A DNA stretch of 64,000 nucleotides. Origin: Shinella zoogloeoides (GTDB lineage: Bacteria > Pseudomonadota > Alphaproteobacteria > Rhizobiales > Rhizobiaceae). Location of the stretch: positions 186,001-250,000 of the forward strand of contig NZ_QNUJ01000009.1 of assembly GCF_003574625.1 (NCBI RefSeq), read 5' to 3'. Below are positions 29,725 to 40,434 of the stretch, piece by piece. Below the pieces are notes generated by a model that ran no database searches, was not told the DNA's origin, and saw nothing but the letters and a program-made list of their open reading frames with translations. The translations under genes were made by a program, and so were the position numbers. Each line of letters starts with the position of its first letter. Position 1 is the stretch's first letter.

Positions 29725-30428
29725 TGCGCGAGATCATCTTCGATACGGAAACGACCGGCCTCGACAACAAGCTCGACCGTGTCATCGAAATCGGCGGTAT
29801 AGAGCTGGAGAACCATTTCCCGACCGGCCGCACGCTGCACATCTTCATCAATCCCGGCGACCGCAAGGTCCATCCGGACGCGCTTGCCGTCCACGGCATC
29901 ACCGACGAGTTCCTGCAGGACAAGCGCCCCTTTGCCGAGGTCGCGCAGGAGATCGTCGATTTCTTCGGCGATGCCCGCTGGGTGGCGCACAATGCCAATT
30001 TCGACATGGGCTTCATCAATGCCGAGTTCGACCGGATCGGCCTGCCGCCCGTCGCCTCCGACCGGGTGACGGACACGCTGGCGCTCGCCCGCCGCAAGCA
30101 TCCGATGGGTCCGAACTCGCTCGACGCGCTGTGCCGGCGCTACGGCATCGACAATTCGCACCGCACCAAGCACGGCGCGCTTCTCGACTCCGAGCTGCTG
30201 GCCGAAGTCTATATCGAGATGATCGGCGGCCGGCAGGCGGCGCTCGGTCTCGGCTCGGCGGAAATGGGCCGCCAGACGCTTGTCGATGCGGAAGACGAGG
30301 TCGTCCTTCCGCTCGGCGTCCGCCCGCGCCCGCTTCCGCCGCGCATTTCGGAAGAAGAGCGCGCGGCCCATGCGGCCATGGTGGAGAAGATGGGCGCCAA
30401 GGCGATCTGGGTGAAATACAGCGCCTAA
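29724..30428 (+). CDS. dnaQ: DNA polymerase III epsilon subunit (3'-5' proofreading exonuclease)
   Basis: Proofreads the replicative polymerase. The 234-residue DEDDh exonuclease has Exo I DTET with D7 and E9, Exo II HNANFD with D94, and Exo III with H150 and D155 in KHGALLDSE. The C-terminal tail (about 175-234) would hold the alpha-subunit and clamp contacts. Its start overlaps the coaE stop by one base (TGATG). It is followed by a strong hairpin shared with the convergent secB. Confidence 0.94.
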   Translation: MREIIFDTETTGLDNKLDRVIEIGGIELENHFPTGRTLHIFINPGDRKVHPDALAVHGITDEFLQDKRPFAEVAQEIVDFFGDARWVAHNANFDMGFINAEFDRIGLPPVASDRVTDTLALARRKHPMGPNSLDALCRRYGIDNSHRTKHGALLDSELLAEVYIEMIGGRQAALGLGSAEMGRQTLVDAEDEVVLPLGVRPRPLPPRISEEERAAHAAMVEKMGAKAIWVKYSA

Positions 30429-30455
30429 ATCCGGCTCACGATCTCCAGAAACAAA

Positions 30456-30484
30456 AACGCCCGGCTGCGATGCGGCCGGGCGTT
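30456..30484. terminator. Bidirectional terminator between dnaQ and secB
   Basis: AACGCCCGGCTGC and GCGGCCGGGCGTT pair over 13 bases with one G-T wobble and a 3-base loop. The minus-strand side runs into TTTTTGTTT, so it is strongest for secB. Confidence 0.8.
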
Positions 30485-30505
30485 TCGTTTAGGGGAATGG
30501 CGGCC

Positions 30506-30982
30506 TTAGTTGGCCTGGACCTTCGCCTTGACCTGTTCTTCGGCCATGCGCTGGGCGAACATCTGTGCGAAATCGATCGGATCGATCATCAGCGGCGGGA
30601 AGCCGCCATTGCGCGTGGCGTCGGCGATGATCTGGCGGGCGAAGGGGAAGAGCAGGCGCGGGCACTCGATGAAGAGGACCGGCAGCATGTGCTCCTGTGG
30701 GAAGCCCGTGATGCGGAAGACGCCGCCATAGGCGAGTTCGGCATTGAACAGCACCTTGTCGCCGTCCTTGGCTTCCGCGTTCAGCGAAAGGATGACGTCG
30801 AAGTCCGATTCGGCGAGCGGGTTGGCATTGACGTTGACGCTGATATTGATCGCCGGCGCCTTGTCACGGGCCTGCAGCGAACGCGGAGCACCCGGGTTCT
30901 CGAAGGAGAAGTCCTTCACATACTGCGCCAGAATGTTGAGCGAGGGGCTCGCGGCGTTGTTGTCGGTGGCTGCGTCGGTCAT
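30506..30982 (-). CDS. secB: Protein-export chaperone SecB
   Basis: A tetrameric cytosolic chaperone that keeps preproteins unfolded and hands them to SecA. The 158-residue product has the [24 protein letters not shown] and [27 protein letters not shown] segments spread along the fold, and the C-terminal helix ends [18 protein letters not shown] lies 7 bases before the ATG. The open frame extends about 40 bases upstream without support. It is on the minus strand, downstream of and parallel to fxsA. Confidence 0.95.
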   Translation of the reverse strand: MTDAATDNNAASPSLNILAQYVKDFSFENPGAPRSLQARDKAPAINISVNVNANPLAESDFDVILSLNAEAKDGDKVLFNAELAYGGVFRITGFPQEHMLPVLFIECPRLLFPFARQIIADATRNGGFPPLMIDPIDFAQMFAQRMAEEQVKAKVQAN

Positions 30983-31051
30983 GGGAGTATCCTCGGGACT
31001 CTGGAAAGTCAGGCCATCTAGCATTTCGGCAAAAGGCTTACAACCCTGGGC

Positions 31052-31510
31052 TCAGCGCGGTTCGTCGCGATGGAAGTCGCCTTCGTCGAGGTCGATCGTG
31101 CGGCGCGGCCCCGTCTCGGGGCGTGGGCTTGGACCCGTTCCGCCGATATCGACCACAACGACATTGCGGATCAGCCGGTTCCAGAGAAAATTGCGCACCG
31201 GCGGCAGGAAGAGCGCAAGGCCGAGAATGTCGGTGAGGAAGCCCGGAATGAAGAGCAGGATCCCGGCGATCATGATCATCGCCGCATCGAGCATCTCCTT
31301 GCCGGGCGCGCGGCCTTCCTGGCCGGATTGCCGGAGCCGGGCGATGACGGCGAAGCCCTGCACCCGCATCAGCACGATGCCGGCGACGGCCGAGAGCACG
31401 ACCAGCGACAGGGTCGGGAAGAGACCGATCCGCCGCCCGACGAGGATGAAACAGGCGATTTCCGCCAGCGGCAGCAGAAGAAGGATAAGGGGAATGAGAC
31501 GTCGCGACAT
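31052..31510 (-). CDS. fxsA: FxsA family membrane protein
   Basis: A 152-residue membrane protein of the FxsA family; E. coli FxsA overproduction relieves phage T7 exclusion by F plasmids, but the native role is unclear. There are about three hydrophobic segments (near 8-24, 30-47 and 75-105). The GRRIGLFPTL and FIPGFLTDILGLALFLPPVR stretches are typical. The tail is soluble and Arg/Asp rich. I use the ATG of MSRRLIP; a TTG three codons upstream is an alternative. It is divergent from the tim44-like gene. Confidence 0.85.
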   Translation of the reverse strand: MSRRLIPLILLLLPLAEIACFILVGRRIGLFPTLSLVVLSAVAGIVLMRVQGFAVIARLRQSGQEGRAPGKEMLDAAMIMIAGILLFIPGFLTDILGLALFLPPVRNFLWNRLIRNVVVVDIGGTGPSPRPETGPRRTIDLDEGDFHRDEPR

Positions 31511-31595
31511 GGTGTCCAATCTCGCACAGATTTTCCCGGGCCGATACCGTGGCCTGCATATCCGCGCGTCTTCGCCGCATTCACGTCATAGCCAT

Positions 31596-31624
31596 TTGAA
31601 TGATCCGTCTTTGCGGACTATATG
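31596..31624 (+). promoter_or_regulatory. Probable promoter of the tim44-like gene
   Basis: TTGAAT and TATATG are separated by exactly 17 bp, ending about 40 bases before the gene, in the fxsA/tim44 divergent region. Confidence 0.45.
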
Positions 31625-31663
31625 GAAAAGGAATAAAAAATAGGAACCGGCAGCGGATCGATA

Positions 31664-32365
31664 ATGGGCTCATTCGACTTTGTAACGATTTTCTTCCTCG
31701 TGGCTGCGGTGGTCATCTTCCTGCAATTGCGCAGCGTGCTTGGCCGCCGCACCGGCAGCGAGCGTCCGCCCTTCGATCCTTATTCGAAGCGCGAGACCGT
31801 GGGCGAGACTGATTCGCCCGACCGCGGCAAGGTCGTCACGCTGCCGCGCCGCGATGTCGACGAGGAGGAAAATCCCTACGCCGCCGTCGACAGCTTCGCC
31901 GCGCCGGGAACGCCGCTCAACGATCAGTTGCGCGCTCTCGTCAAGACGGACCCCGCCTTCAACCCGAAGGAATTCGTCGCCGGCGCCCGCATGGCCTACG
32001 AGATGATCGTCGTCGCCTTTGCCGACGGCGACCGCAAGACGCTGAAGAACCTCCTGTCACGCGAGGTCTTCGAGGGCTTCGACGCCGCCATCTCCGAGCG
32101 CGAGGCCAAGGGCGAGGTCGTGCGCTCCAGCTTCGTCGGCATCGAGAAGGCCGACATCGTCTCCGCCGAGGTCAAGGACAGCGAGGCCAACATCACGCTG
32201 CGCATCGTCAGCCAGCTGATTTCCGCCACCTATGACAAGGCCGGCGCGCTGGTCGAGGGCGATGCGGAAACGGTGGCCGAGGTCAACGACCTGTGGACCT
32301 TCGCCCGCGACATCCGCTCGCGCGACCCGAACTGGAAGCTGATCGCAACCGAGTCGGAAGGCTGA
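31664..32365 (+). CDS. Tim44/TimA family membrane-anchored protein
   Basis: A 233-residue protein with one N-terminal transmembrane helix (about 5-22), a charged linker, and a C-terminal Tim44-like domain (about 85-230) starting DQLRALVKTDPAFNPKEFV and ending WTFARDIRSRDPNWKL. The family is homologous to the mitochondrial import motor anchor Tim44; in alphaproteobacteria the function is not settled. It precedes the mltA-like and smr genes on the same strand with an 11-base gap, suggesting an operon and possibly an envelope role. Confidence 0.85.
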   Translation: MGSFDFVTIFFLVAAVVIFLQLRSVLGRRTGSERPPFDPYSKRETVGETDSPDRGKVVTLPRRDVDEEENPYAAVDSFAAPGTPLNDQLRALVKTDPAFNPKEFVAGARMAYEMIVVAFADGDRKTLKNLLSREVFEGFDAAISEREAKGEVVRSSFVGIEKADIVSAEVKDSEANITLRIVSQLISATYDKAGALVEGDAETVAEVNDLWTFARDIRSRDPNWKLIATESEG

Positions 32366-32376
32366 GCGAGGCTCCA

Positions 32377-33492
32377 ATGGATTACCGTCTGGTCCCGGCC
32401 CGGTTTTCGGCGCTTCCCGGCTGGGACGAGGACGATCCGACCCCCTTGCTTGCGGCCATGGGCCGCTGCCGCGATCATATCCGCACTGTAAAGCCCTACA
32501 AGACAGGCTCGCTTGGCATCACCGCCGGCGAGCTTCTGGCGCTTCTGGATGCCGCCGCGGATGAAAAGCCCGAGGGCGCCGCCGCCGTGCGCGCCTTCTT
32601 CGAAACCCATTGCGTGCCCTTCCGCATCGAGAAGGCGGATGGCACTGCCGGCTTCGTCACCGCCTTTTACGAGCCCGAGGTCGCCGTGAAGGCCGAGCCG
32701 GATGCCGACTATCGCTATCCCTTCTACCGCCGGCCCGATGATCTGGTCGACATCGACGACGCTAATCGCCCAGCCGGCCTCCCGGCGGGCTACGCCTTCG
32801 GCCTTGCTAAGGACGGCGTCGTCGTCGAGCATCCGGACCGCGGCGAGATCGAGCGCGGCTGTCTGAAGGGCCGCGGGCTGGAAATCGCCTATGCACGCTC
32901 GAAGGTGGATGTGTTCTTCGCCCATGTTCAGGGCGCCGCGCGGCTCGTCTATCCCGACGGAGCGATGAAGCGCATCACCTATGCGGCCAAGTCCGGCCAC
33001 CCGTTCTCGGCTATCGGCAAGCTCCTGATCGACCGCGGCGAGATCGATGCAGCAACCGTCTCAATGGCGTCGATCCGCGACTGGCTGGCACGGCACGAGG
33101 ACCAGGTGGACGCAGTGCTCTGGCACAATCGTTCCTTCATCTTCTTCAAGGAAGCGGCGGTGGACGATGCCGCGCTCGGCCCCATCGCCGCCGCCAAGGT
33201 ACCGCTGGTCGCCGGCCGCTCGCTCGCGGTCGACCGGCTGATCCACACCTTCGGCCTGCCCTTCTTCATTACGAGCGACAGCCTCACCCATATGGACGGC
33301 GGGAAACCCTTCCGGCGGCTGATGCTGGCGCTCGACACGGGAACGGCCATCGTCGGCCCGGCGCGCGGCGATATCTTCACCGGCTCGGGCGATACGGCCG
33401 GTGCGCTCGCCGGCCATGTGCGCAATGCCGCGACCTTCCACATCCTCATCCCCAGGGCGGCGGCGGAGCGCTACCTCCATGCCGAAGGATAA
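32377..33492 (+). CDS. mltA: MltA-like lytic transglycosylase (3D domain) without visible export signal
   Basis: A 371-residue protein with an MltA domain (VTAFYEPEVAV, YPFYRRPDDL) and a C-terminal 3D domain with conserved aspartates in LDTGTAIVGPARGDIFTGSG. Family members cleave peptidoglycan to 1,6-anhydro-MurNAc. The chosen start, MDYRLVPARF, has GCGAGG just before it. Neither this start nor the longer open frame shows a signal peptide or lipobox, unlike E. coli MltA, so how it reaches the periplasm is unclear. It overlaps smr by 14 bases. Confidence 0.85.
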   Translation: MDYRLVPARFSALPGWDEDDPTPLLAAMGRCRDHIRTVKPYKTGSLGITAGELLALLDAAADEKPEGAAAVRAFFETHCVPFRIEKADGTAGFVTAFYEPEVAVKAEPDADYRYPFYRRPDDLVDIDDANRPAGLPAGYAFGLAKDGVVVEHPDRGEIERGCLKGRGLEIAYARSKVDVFFAHVQGAARLVYPDGAMKRITYAAKSGHPFSAIGKLLIDRGEIDAATVSMASIRDWLARHEDQVDAVLWHNRSFIFFKEAAVDDAALGPIAAAKVPLVAGRSLAVDRLIHTFGLPFFITSDSLTHMDGGKPFRRLMLALDTGTAIVGPARGDIFTGSGDTAGALAGHVRNAATFHILIPRAAAERYLHAEG

Positions 33493-34045
33493 GGCGCTTT
33501 CCGGCGAGGACCGCATTCTCTGGGGCAAGGTGGCGCGCAGCACGCGCGCCCTGCCGGGAAAGCTCGATGCCCTGACGGAATTCGAAGAGGCCTTCGCCGA
33601 GAAGGTGGTGGAGCAGGAACCGGAACCCGCCCCGAAGGCGGCAAAGGCCGAAAAGCCGGTGGAAGGCATCGCGCTCACCATCGGCCGCGGCAGGGATACC
33701 CGCCATCACCCGCTGGAGCGCCCCGTCAAGCGCAAGATCGCCAAGGGCCGCCTCGCTCTCGAGGCGCGCATCGACCTGCACGGCATGATCCAGAGCGAGG
33801 CGCACGGCTTCCTGCTCGGCTTCCTCATCAAGGCGCATGAGCGAGGGCTGCGCCATGTCCTCGTCATCACCGGCAAGGGCACCTCGCTCGGCAGCGACGG
33901 CGCGCTGAAGCGGGCGGTGCCGCTGTGGTTCTCGCTGCCGGAGTTCCGGCCGCTGATCTCCTCCTACGAGCCGGCCGCCCGCAACCATGGCGGCGAGGGC
34001 GCGCTCTATGTCCGCCTCGCCCGCCTGCCGGGGGAAAAGCGATGA
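33479..34045 (+). CDS. Smr domain protein
   Basis: A 188-residue protein with a C-terminal Smr domain, a small DNA/RNA endonuclease-like fold. The hallmark LDLHG-type motif appears as IDLHG near residue 100, followed by VLVITGKG, and the domain ends YVRLAR. The first 80 residues are charged and low in complexity. The ATG lies inside the end of the mltA-like gene. Its stop overlaps the XRE gene as ATGA. Stand-alone Smr proteins in proteobacteria have no firm role; nuclease activity is inferred from the family only. Confidence 0.85.
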   Translation: MPKDKALSGEDRILWGKVARSTRALPGKLDALTEFEEAFAEKVVEQEPEPAPKAAKAEKPVEGIALTIGRGRDTRHHPLERPVKRKIAKGRLALEARIDLHGMIQSEAHGFLLGFLIKAHERGLRHVLVITGKGTSLGSDGALKRAVPLWFSLPEFRPLISSYEPAARNHGGEGALYVRLARLPGEKR

Positions 34046-34422
34046 CGACGCCCTTCGGCAAGGCCGTGCGGCACCTGCGTGACCGCAAGGGCGTCTCGCA
34101 GAAGGAGATGGCGCTGGCGCTCGGCGTCAGCCCCGCCTATCTCTCGGCGCTGGAGCACGGCAAGCGCGGCATGCCGAGCTTCGATTTCCTCCAGCGCGTC
34201 GCCGGCTACTTCAACGTCATCTGGGACGAGGCCGAGGAACTCTTCCGTATCGCCGAGATTTCAGACCCCCGCGTGGTGGTCGACACGGCCGGTCTTCCGC
34301 CGGAATACACGGCCTTCGCCAACCGGCTCGCGGCCGAAATCGCCGGCCTGCCGCCCGAGACCGTGCGCCGCCTTGCCGGCATTCTCGAAAAAGCATGCAA
34401 TTCACGGGTAAAACCGGGGTGA
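34042..34422 (+). CDS. XRE family transcriptional regulator
   Basis: A 126-residue cytosolic DNA-binding protein. The HTH spans about 8-62 with the recognition pattern KGVSQKEMALALGVSPAYLSALEHGKR. The C-terminal half is short and helical, with no sensor domain. The ATG overlaps the smr stop as ATGA, so it is the last gene of the tim44-mltA-smr-xre run. It stands directly upstream of gyrB, which has its own promoter. Targets are unknown. Confidence 0.85.
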   Translation: MTTPFGKAVRHLRDRKGVSQKEMALALGVSPAYLSALEHGKRGMPSFDFLQRVAGYFNVIWDEAEELFRIAEISDPRVVVDTAGLPPEYTAFANRLAAEIAGLPPETVRRLAGILEKACNSRVKPG

Positions 34423-34458
34423 TCCCCTGATTTCTGCCGTGTTTGGCCGCTCTCTGGT

Positions 34459-34487
34459 TTGGAACTTGGGGTCAAAATCCCTATATT
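34459..34487 (+). promoter_or_regulatory. Probable gyrB promoter
   Basis: TTGGAA and TATATT are spaced 17 bp apart, about 80 bases upstream of gyrB. This is the best sigma-70-like pair seen in the window. Confidence 0.5.
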
Positions 34488-34569
34488 CCATGACTTGGAA
34501 AGCGGTGATTCGCCGCGCTCCCGCCGACCCGCGAAACCTTTGGCGCGAAACCTCTGGAAAGACGCTTGA

Positions 34570-37002
<2,433 letters not shown>

Positions 37003-37006
37003 TCAG

Positions 37007-37030
37007 GAAAGCCGCCGAAAGGCGGCTTTC
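37007..37030 (+). terminator. Terminator of gyrB
   Basis: GAAAGCCGCC and GGCGGCTTTC form a perfect 10-bp stem with a GAAA loop five bases after the stop, followed by TTCT. Confidence 0.8.
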
Positions 37031-37084
37031 TTCTGCCTGCGCCGGTCTGAACCGACCCTCGCCTCCACCTTCACTTCGCACCGC

Positions 37085-37170
37085 CCTCTCCGCCGTCATG
37101 GTCGGGCCCGACCCGACCATCCACGTCCGGGGGGTGATCCTCGGGCAAGCCCGAGGATGGCGTGGTGGGC
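37085..37170. repeat. Dispersed palindromic intergenic repeat, copy B
   Basis: Two hairpins: ATGGTCGGG/CCCGACCAT around a CCCGA-type loop, then ATCCTCGGGC/GCCCGAGGAT with an AA loop. This is the clearest copy of the repeat also found near 7.45 and 51.15 kb. It lies between gyrB and the nitroreductase gene. Confidence 0.75.
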
Positions 37171-37203
37171 CTGCCGCAGTAAAGGCGGGAAGACGCCCGT
37201 CAC

Positions 37204-37797
37204 TCAGGCCGTGAACCGACCTTCCGAGACGAATTCCGCCACCGGCTTGCGCGTGCTCGGCACCTCGCGCTTCATCAGGTCTTCCGGCAGCGTCTCCTTC
37301 GGCGCGATCCTGCCGATGGCGACCGCCGCCTCGACGCGGAAGCCCTCGGGGATGCCAAGAACCTCCATCGCCTCCGCGCGGTCGATGCCGCCCATGCCGT
37401 GGGCATGGTAGCCGGCATGGGTCGCCTGCAGGGCGAGATAGGCCCAGGCCGCGCCGGTGTCGAAGGCGTGGGTATAGGCCGGGCGCATCTCGCCGTCGGC
37501 GCCCTTGCGGTGGGTCTGCGAGACGATGACCACAAGCACCGAGGCCTTGTCCGCCCAGCGCCGGTTGCCCTCGTCCAGCGTGCTGTAGATCGCGTCGAAG
37601 GCCGCGCTGCCGCGGTGGCCGTAGATGAAGCGCCAGGGCTGGCCGTTGGCGGCCGACGGTGCCCAGCGCGCCGCCTCGAACAGCGAAAGCAGCGTCTCGT
37701 GCGGCATGGCCTCGCCGGTGAAGGCGCGGGGCGACCAGCGGTCGAGGAAGACGGGGTCGATGGCGTGGTCCGCGGTGCGGCCGGTGGGATGGGTCAT
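37204..37797 (-). CDS. Nitroreductase family flavoprotein
   Basis: A 197-residue FMN-dependent NAD(P)H oxidoreductase of the nitroreductase superfamily. The FMN-binding start RWSPRAFTGEAM and the ARWAPSAANGQPWRFIY stretch are typical, as is the late AVAIGRI. The physiological substrate is unknown; relatives reduce nitroaromatics, quinones or flavins. I use the ATG of MTHPTGRT, preceded by GAGGC; the frame opens seven codons further upstream. It stands alone, divergent from the gabD-like gene. Confidence 0.88.
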   Translation of the reverse strand: MTHPTGRTADHAIDPVFLDRWSPRAFTGEAMPHETLLSLFEAARWAPSAANGQPWRFIYGHRGSAAFDAIYSTLDEGNRRWADKASVLVVIVSQTHRKGADGEMRPAYTHAFDTGAAWAYLALQATHAGYHAHGMGGIDRAEAMEVLGIPEGFRVEAAVAIGRIAPKETLPEDLMKREVPSTRKPVAEFVSEGRFTA

Positions 37798-37948
37798 TGC
37801 AAAGCCTCGAATGTTCAAATCAGCGGCCTGAACCTAAAGCAGTCCGGCCCGTTGCGCAGCGTTTTTGCGACGGCAAGCATATGAAATAAGCCGGCGGATT
37901 GGAAACGTGCCGATGGCCGGCCGAAGGTGAAAATCCCGTCCCGTCGCA

Positions 37949-37978
37949 TTGTCGAAACCGGGTGGGACGCAATATAAC
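37949..37978 (+). promoter_or_regulatory. Possible promoter of the gabD-like gene
   Basis: TTGTCG and TATAAC are spaced 18 bp apart, about 43 bases upstream of the start, in the divergent nitroreductase/gabD region. Confidence 0.35.
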
Positions 37979-38021
37979 CGTTGCGACACGTCAGACGGCA
38001 TCGCGAAATGGGAGATATCCG

Positions 38022-39473
38022 ATGAGCCTCAAAGACCCGAGCCTGCTTCGCCAGGCAGCCCTTGTCGGCACGCGCTGGATCGAAGCGGATGCGAGCGGCA
38101 TTGCGGTGAAGAACCCGGCGACGGGCGAGCTCGTCGGCCATGTGCCGAAGCTCGGCGCGAAGGAAACGAAGGAAGCGATCGACGCGGCGGCAGAGGCCCA
38201 GAAGGCCTGGGCCGCCCGTACCGCCAAGGAACGCTCGGCCGTGCTGCGCAAGTGGTTCGACCTGATGATCGAGAACAAGGACGATCTCGGCCGCATCCTG
38301 ACGATGGAACAGGGCAAGCCGCTCGCCGAAGCCACCGGCGAGATCGTCTATGGCGCCAGCTTCGTCGAATGGTTCGCCGAGGAGGCCCGCCGCGTCTATG
38401 GCGACATCATGCCCGGCCACCAGAAGGACAAGCGCATCCTCGTGATGAAGCAGCCGATCGGCGTCGTCGCGGCGATCACGCCCTGGAACTTCCCGAATGC
38501 CATGATCACCCGCAAGGCCGGCCCCGCCTTCGCCGCCGGCTGCGCCATGGTGCTGAAGCCCGCCTCGCAGACGCCCTTCTCGGCGATCGCCCTTGCGATC
38601 CTTGCCGAGCGCGCGGGCCTTCCCGCCGGCCTCTTCTCCGTCATCACCGGCTCGGCGCGCGAGATCGGCGCCGAGATGACCGCCAACCCGACCGTCCGCA
38701 AGCTCACCTTCACCGGCTCGACGGAAATCGGCGCCGAGCTCTACAAGCAGTGCGCGCCGACCATCAAGAAGCTCGGCCTGGAGCTCGGCGGCAACGCGCC
38801 TTTCATCGTCTTCGACGACGCCGATCTCGATGCGGCGGTCGAAGGCGCGCTGATCGCCAAGTTCCGCAACAACGGCCAGACCTGCGTGTGCGCCAACCGG
38901 CTCTATGTGCAGGACGCCGTCTATGATGCCTTCTCCGAAAAGCTCGCCGCCGCCGTCGGCAGGCTGAAGACCGGCAACGGCTTCGACGAGGGCGTGGTGC
39001 TCGGTCCGCTGATCGACAATGCCGCGCTGGAAAAGGTGGAAGAGCATGTCGCCGACGCCGTGAAGAAGGGCGGCCGGGTCGTGCAGGGCGGCAAGCGCCA
39101 TGCGCTCGGCGGCACCTTCTACGAGGCGACCGTCCTTGCCGACGTGACGCCGGACATGGCGGTTGCGCGCGAAGAGACCTTCGGCCCCGTCGCCCCGCTC
39201 TTCCGCTTCACGGACGAGGACGATGTCATCGCGCAGGCCAACGACACGGAATTTGGCCTCGCCTCTTATTTCTACGCCAAGGACCTGTCGCGCGTCTTCC
39301 GCGTTGCCGAGGCGCTGGAATACGGCATGGTCGGCGTCAATACCGGCCTCATCTCGACGGCGGAGGCGCCGTTCGGCGGCGTCAAGCTCTCCGGCCTCGG
39401 CCGCGAGGGCTCGAAATACGGCATCGAGGAGTTCACCGAGATGAAATATGTCTGCCTCGGCGGCATCGGCTGA
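38022..39473 (+). CDS. gabD: NAD(P)-dependent succinate-semialdehyde dehydrogenase family protein
   Basis: A 483-residue aldehyde dehydrogenase closest in look to GabD, which oxidises succinate semialdehyde to succinate. The general base is E254 in LELGGNAPF, the catalytic cysteine is C288 in NNGQTCVCANR, and PWNFPNAMITRKAGPA and FGGVKLSGLGREGSKYG are the usual GabD segments. GGGAGA precedes the ATG. No gabT is nearby; the next genes are an HpaI-type aldolase and deoxysugar enzymes. Oxidation of an aldehyde from that pathway, such as lactaldehyde, is therefore an alternative role that sequence alone cannot decide. Confidence 0.88.
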   Translation: MSLKDPSLLRQAALVGTRWIEADASGIAVKNPATGELVGHVPKLGAKETKEAIDAAAEAQKAWAARTAKERSAVLRKWFDLMIENKDDLGRILTMEQGKPLAEATGEIVYGASFVEWFAEEARRVYGDIMPGHQKDKRILVMKQPIGVVAAITPWNFPNAMITRKAGPAFAAGCAMVLKPASQTPFSAIALAILAERAGLPAGLFSVITGSAREIGAEMTANPTVRKLTFTGSTEIGAELYKQCAPTIKKLGLELGGNAPFIVFDDADLDAAVEGALIAKFRNNGQTCVCANRLYVQDAVYDAFSEKLAAAVGRLKTGNGFDEGVVLGPLIDNAALEKVEEHVADAVKKGGRVVQGGKRHALGGTFYEATVLADVTPDMAVAREETFGPVAPLFRFTDEDDVIAQANDTEFGLASYFYAKDLSRVFRVAEALEYGMVGVNTGLISTAEAPFGGVKLSGLGREGSKYGIEEFTEMKYVCLGGIG

Positions 39474-39494
39474 AAATAGCCTTCATCCTGTTTT

Positions 39495-39525
39495 CCGGCC
39501 GGCATCGTCCGGCCGGTTTGGTTTT
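39495..39525 (+). terminator. Terminator-like hairpin between gabD and the aldolase gene
   Basis: CCGGCCGG repeated in inverted form with a 6-base loop, then TTTGGTTTTT. The T-tract runs directly into the ribosome-binding site of the next gene. Confidence 0.7.
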
Positions 39526-39541
39526 TGAAGAGGAATATATC

Positions 39542-40342
39542 GTGGCAGCACCGAAAAACGCCTTCAAGGCCGCGCTTCGCGAAGGCCGGTTCCAGCTTGG
39601 CCTGTGGGCGGCGGTCGGCAGTCCCTATGCGGCGGAGATCCTTTCCACCAGCGGCTACGACTGGCTGCTGATCGACGGCGAGCACGGCCCGAATGACATG
39701 CCGATGATCAGCGCGCAGATCGGCGCGCTGCGCCATTCGCCGACTCATGCCATGGTGCGCCCGCCGATGGGCGAGGCCTGGCTGCTCAAGCAGCTCCTCG
39801 ACCAGGGCGCCCAGACCTTCCTCATCCCCATGGTCGAATCGGCCGAGCAGGCGAAGGCGCTGGTGCGCGCGCTGCGCTATCCGCCGCACGGCATCCGCGG
39901 CGTCGGCGCCGGCCTCGGCCGCGCCAGCGATTTCAACCGCACGCCCGATTATCTGGCGACGGCCAATGACGAGGTCTGCCTGATCGTGCAGGTGGAAAGC
40001 CGGGCGGGCTTTGCCGCCATCGACGATATCGCCGCGGTCGAAGGGGTCGATGGCGTCTTCATCGGTCCTTCCGACCTTGCCGCGGATATGGGCCTCCTCG
40101 GCGATCCCGGCGCGCCGGAAGTGCTGGCGACGATCGGCAAGATCTTCGAGCGCACCAAGGCCCATGGCAAGGCGCGCGGCATCATGACGGTCTCGTTGCA
40201 GCAGGCGGAGGTCTACCGGGATCTCGGCGCGGACTTCATGGCGATCGGCACCGACGTCAATTGCCTCGTCTCGGCCGTCGAGACCCTGCGCCGCACCTTC
40301 CTCGGCGAGACCGTGACGGAAAAGCGCGGCGGCGGTTACTGA
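39542..40342 (+). CDS. HpcH/HpaI family class II aldolase
   Basis: A 266-residue metal-dependent aldolase that splits 2-keto-3-deoxy acids to pyruvate plus an aldehyde. Family residues are H48 in IDGEHGP, R73 in MVRPP, and the metal ligands E152 in VQVES and D178 in GPSDLAADMG. The start is GTG with AGAGGA 7 bases before. Relatives include HpaI (4-hydroxy-2-oxoheptanedioate) and YfaU (2-keto-3-deoxy-L-rhamnonate). The fucose-type neighbours point to a deoxysugar acid as substrate, giving pyruvate and lactaldehyde, but this is inference from context. Confidence 0.85.
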   Translation: MAAPKNAFKAALREGRFQLGLWAAVGSPYAAEILSTSGYDWLLIDGEHGPNDMPMISAQIGALRHSPTHAMVRPPMGEAWLLKQLLDQGAQTFLIPMVESAEQAKALVRALRYPPHGIRGVGAGLGRASDFNRTPDYLATANDEVCLIVQVESRAGFAAIDDIAAVEGVDGVFIGPSDLAADMGLLGDPGAPEVLATIGKIFERTKAHGKARGIMTVSLQQAEVYRDLGADFMAIGTDVNCLVSAVETLRRTFLGETVTEKRGGGY

Positions 40343-40434
40343 AACCGGGCTCCGGAGGCGGCGATTGACGGCAATCCGTCCATTGTCGATAAAGACGAAA
40401 CAAGCTGGCGGGAGGACGCCGGCCGGGAGGCATC

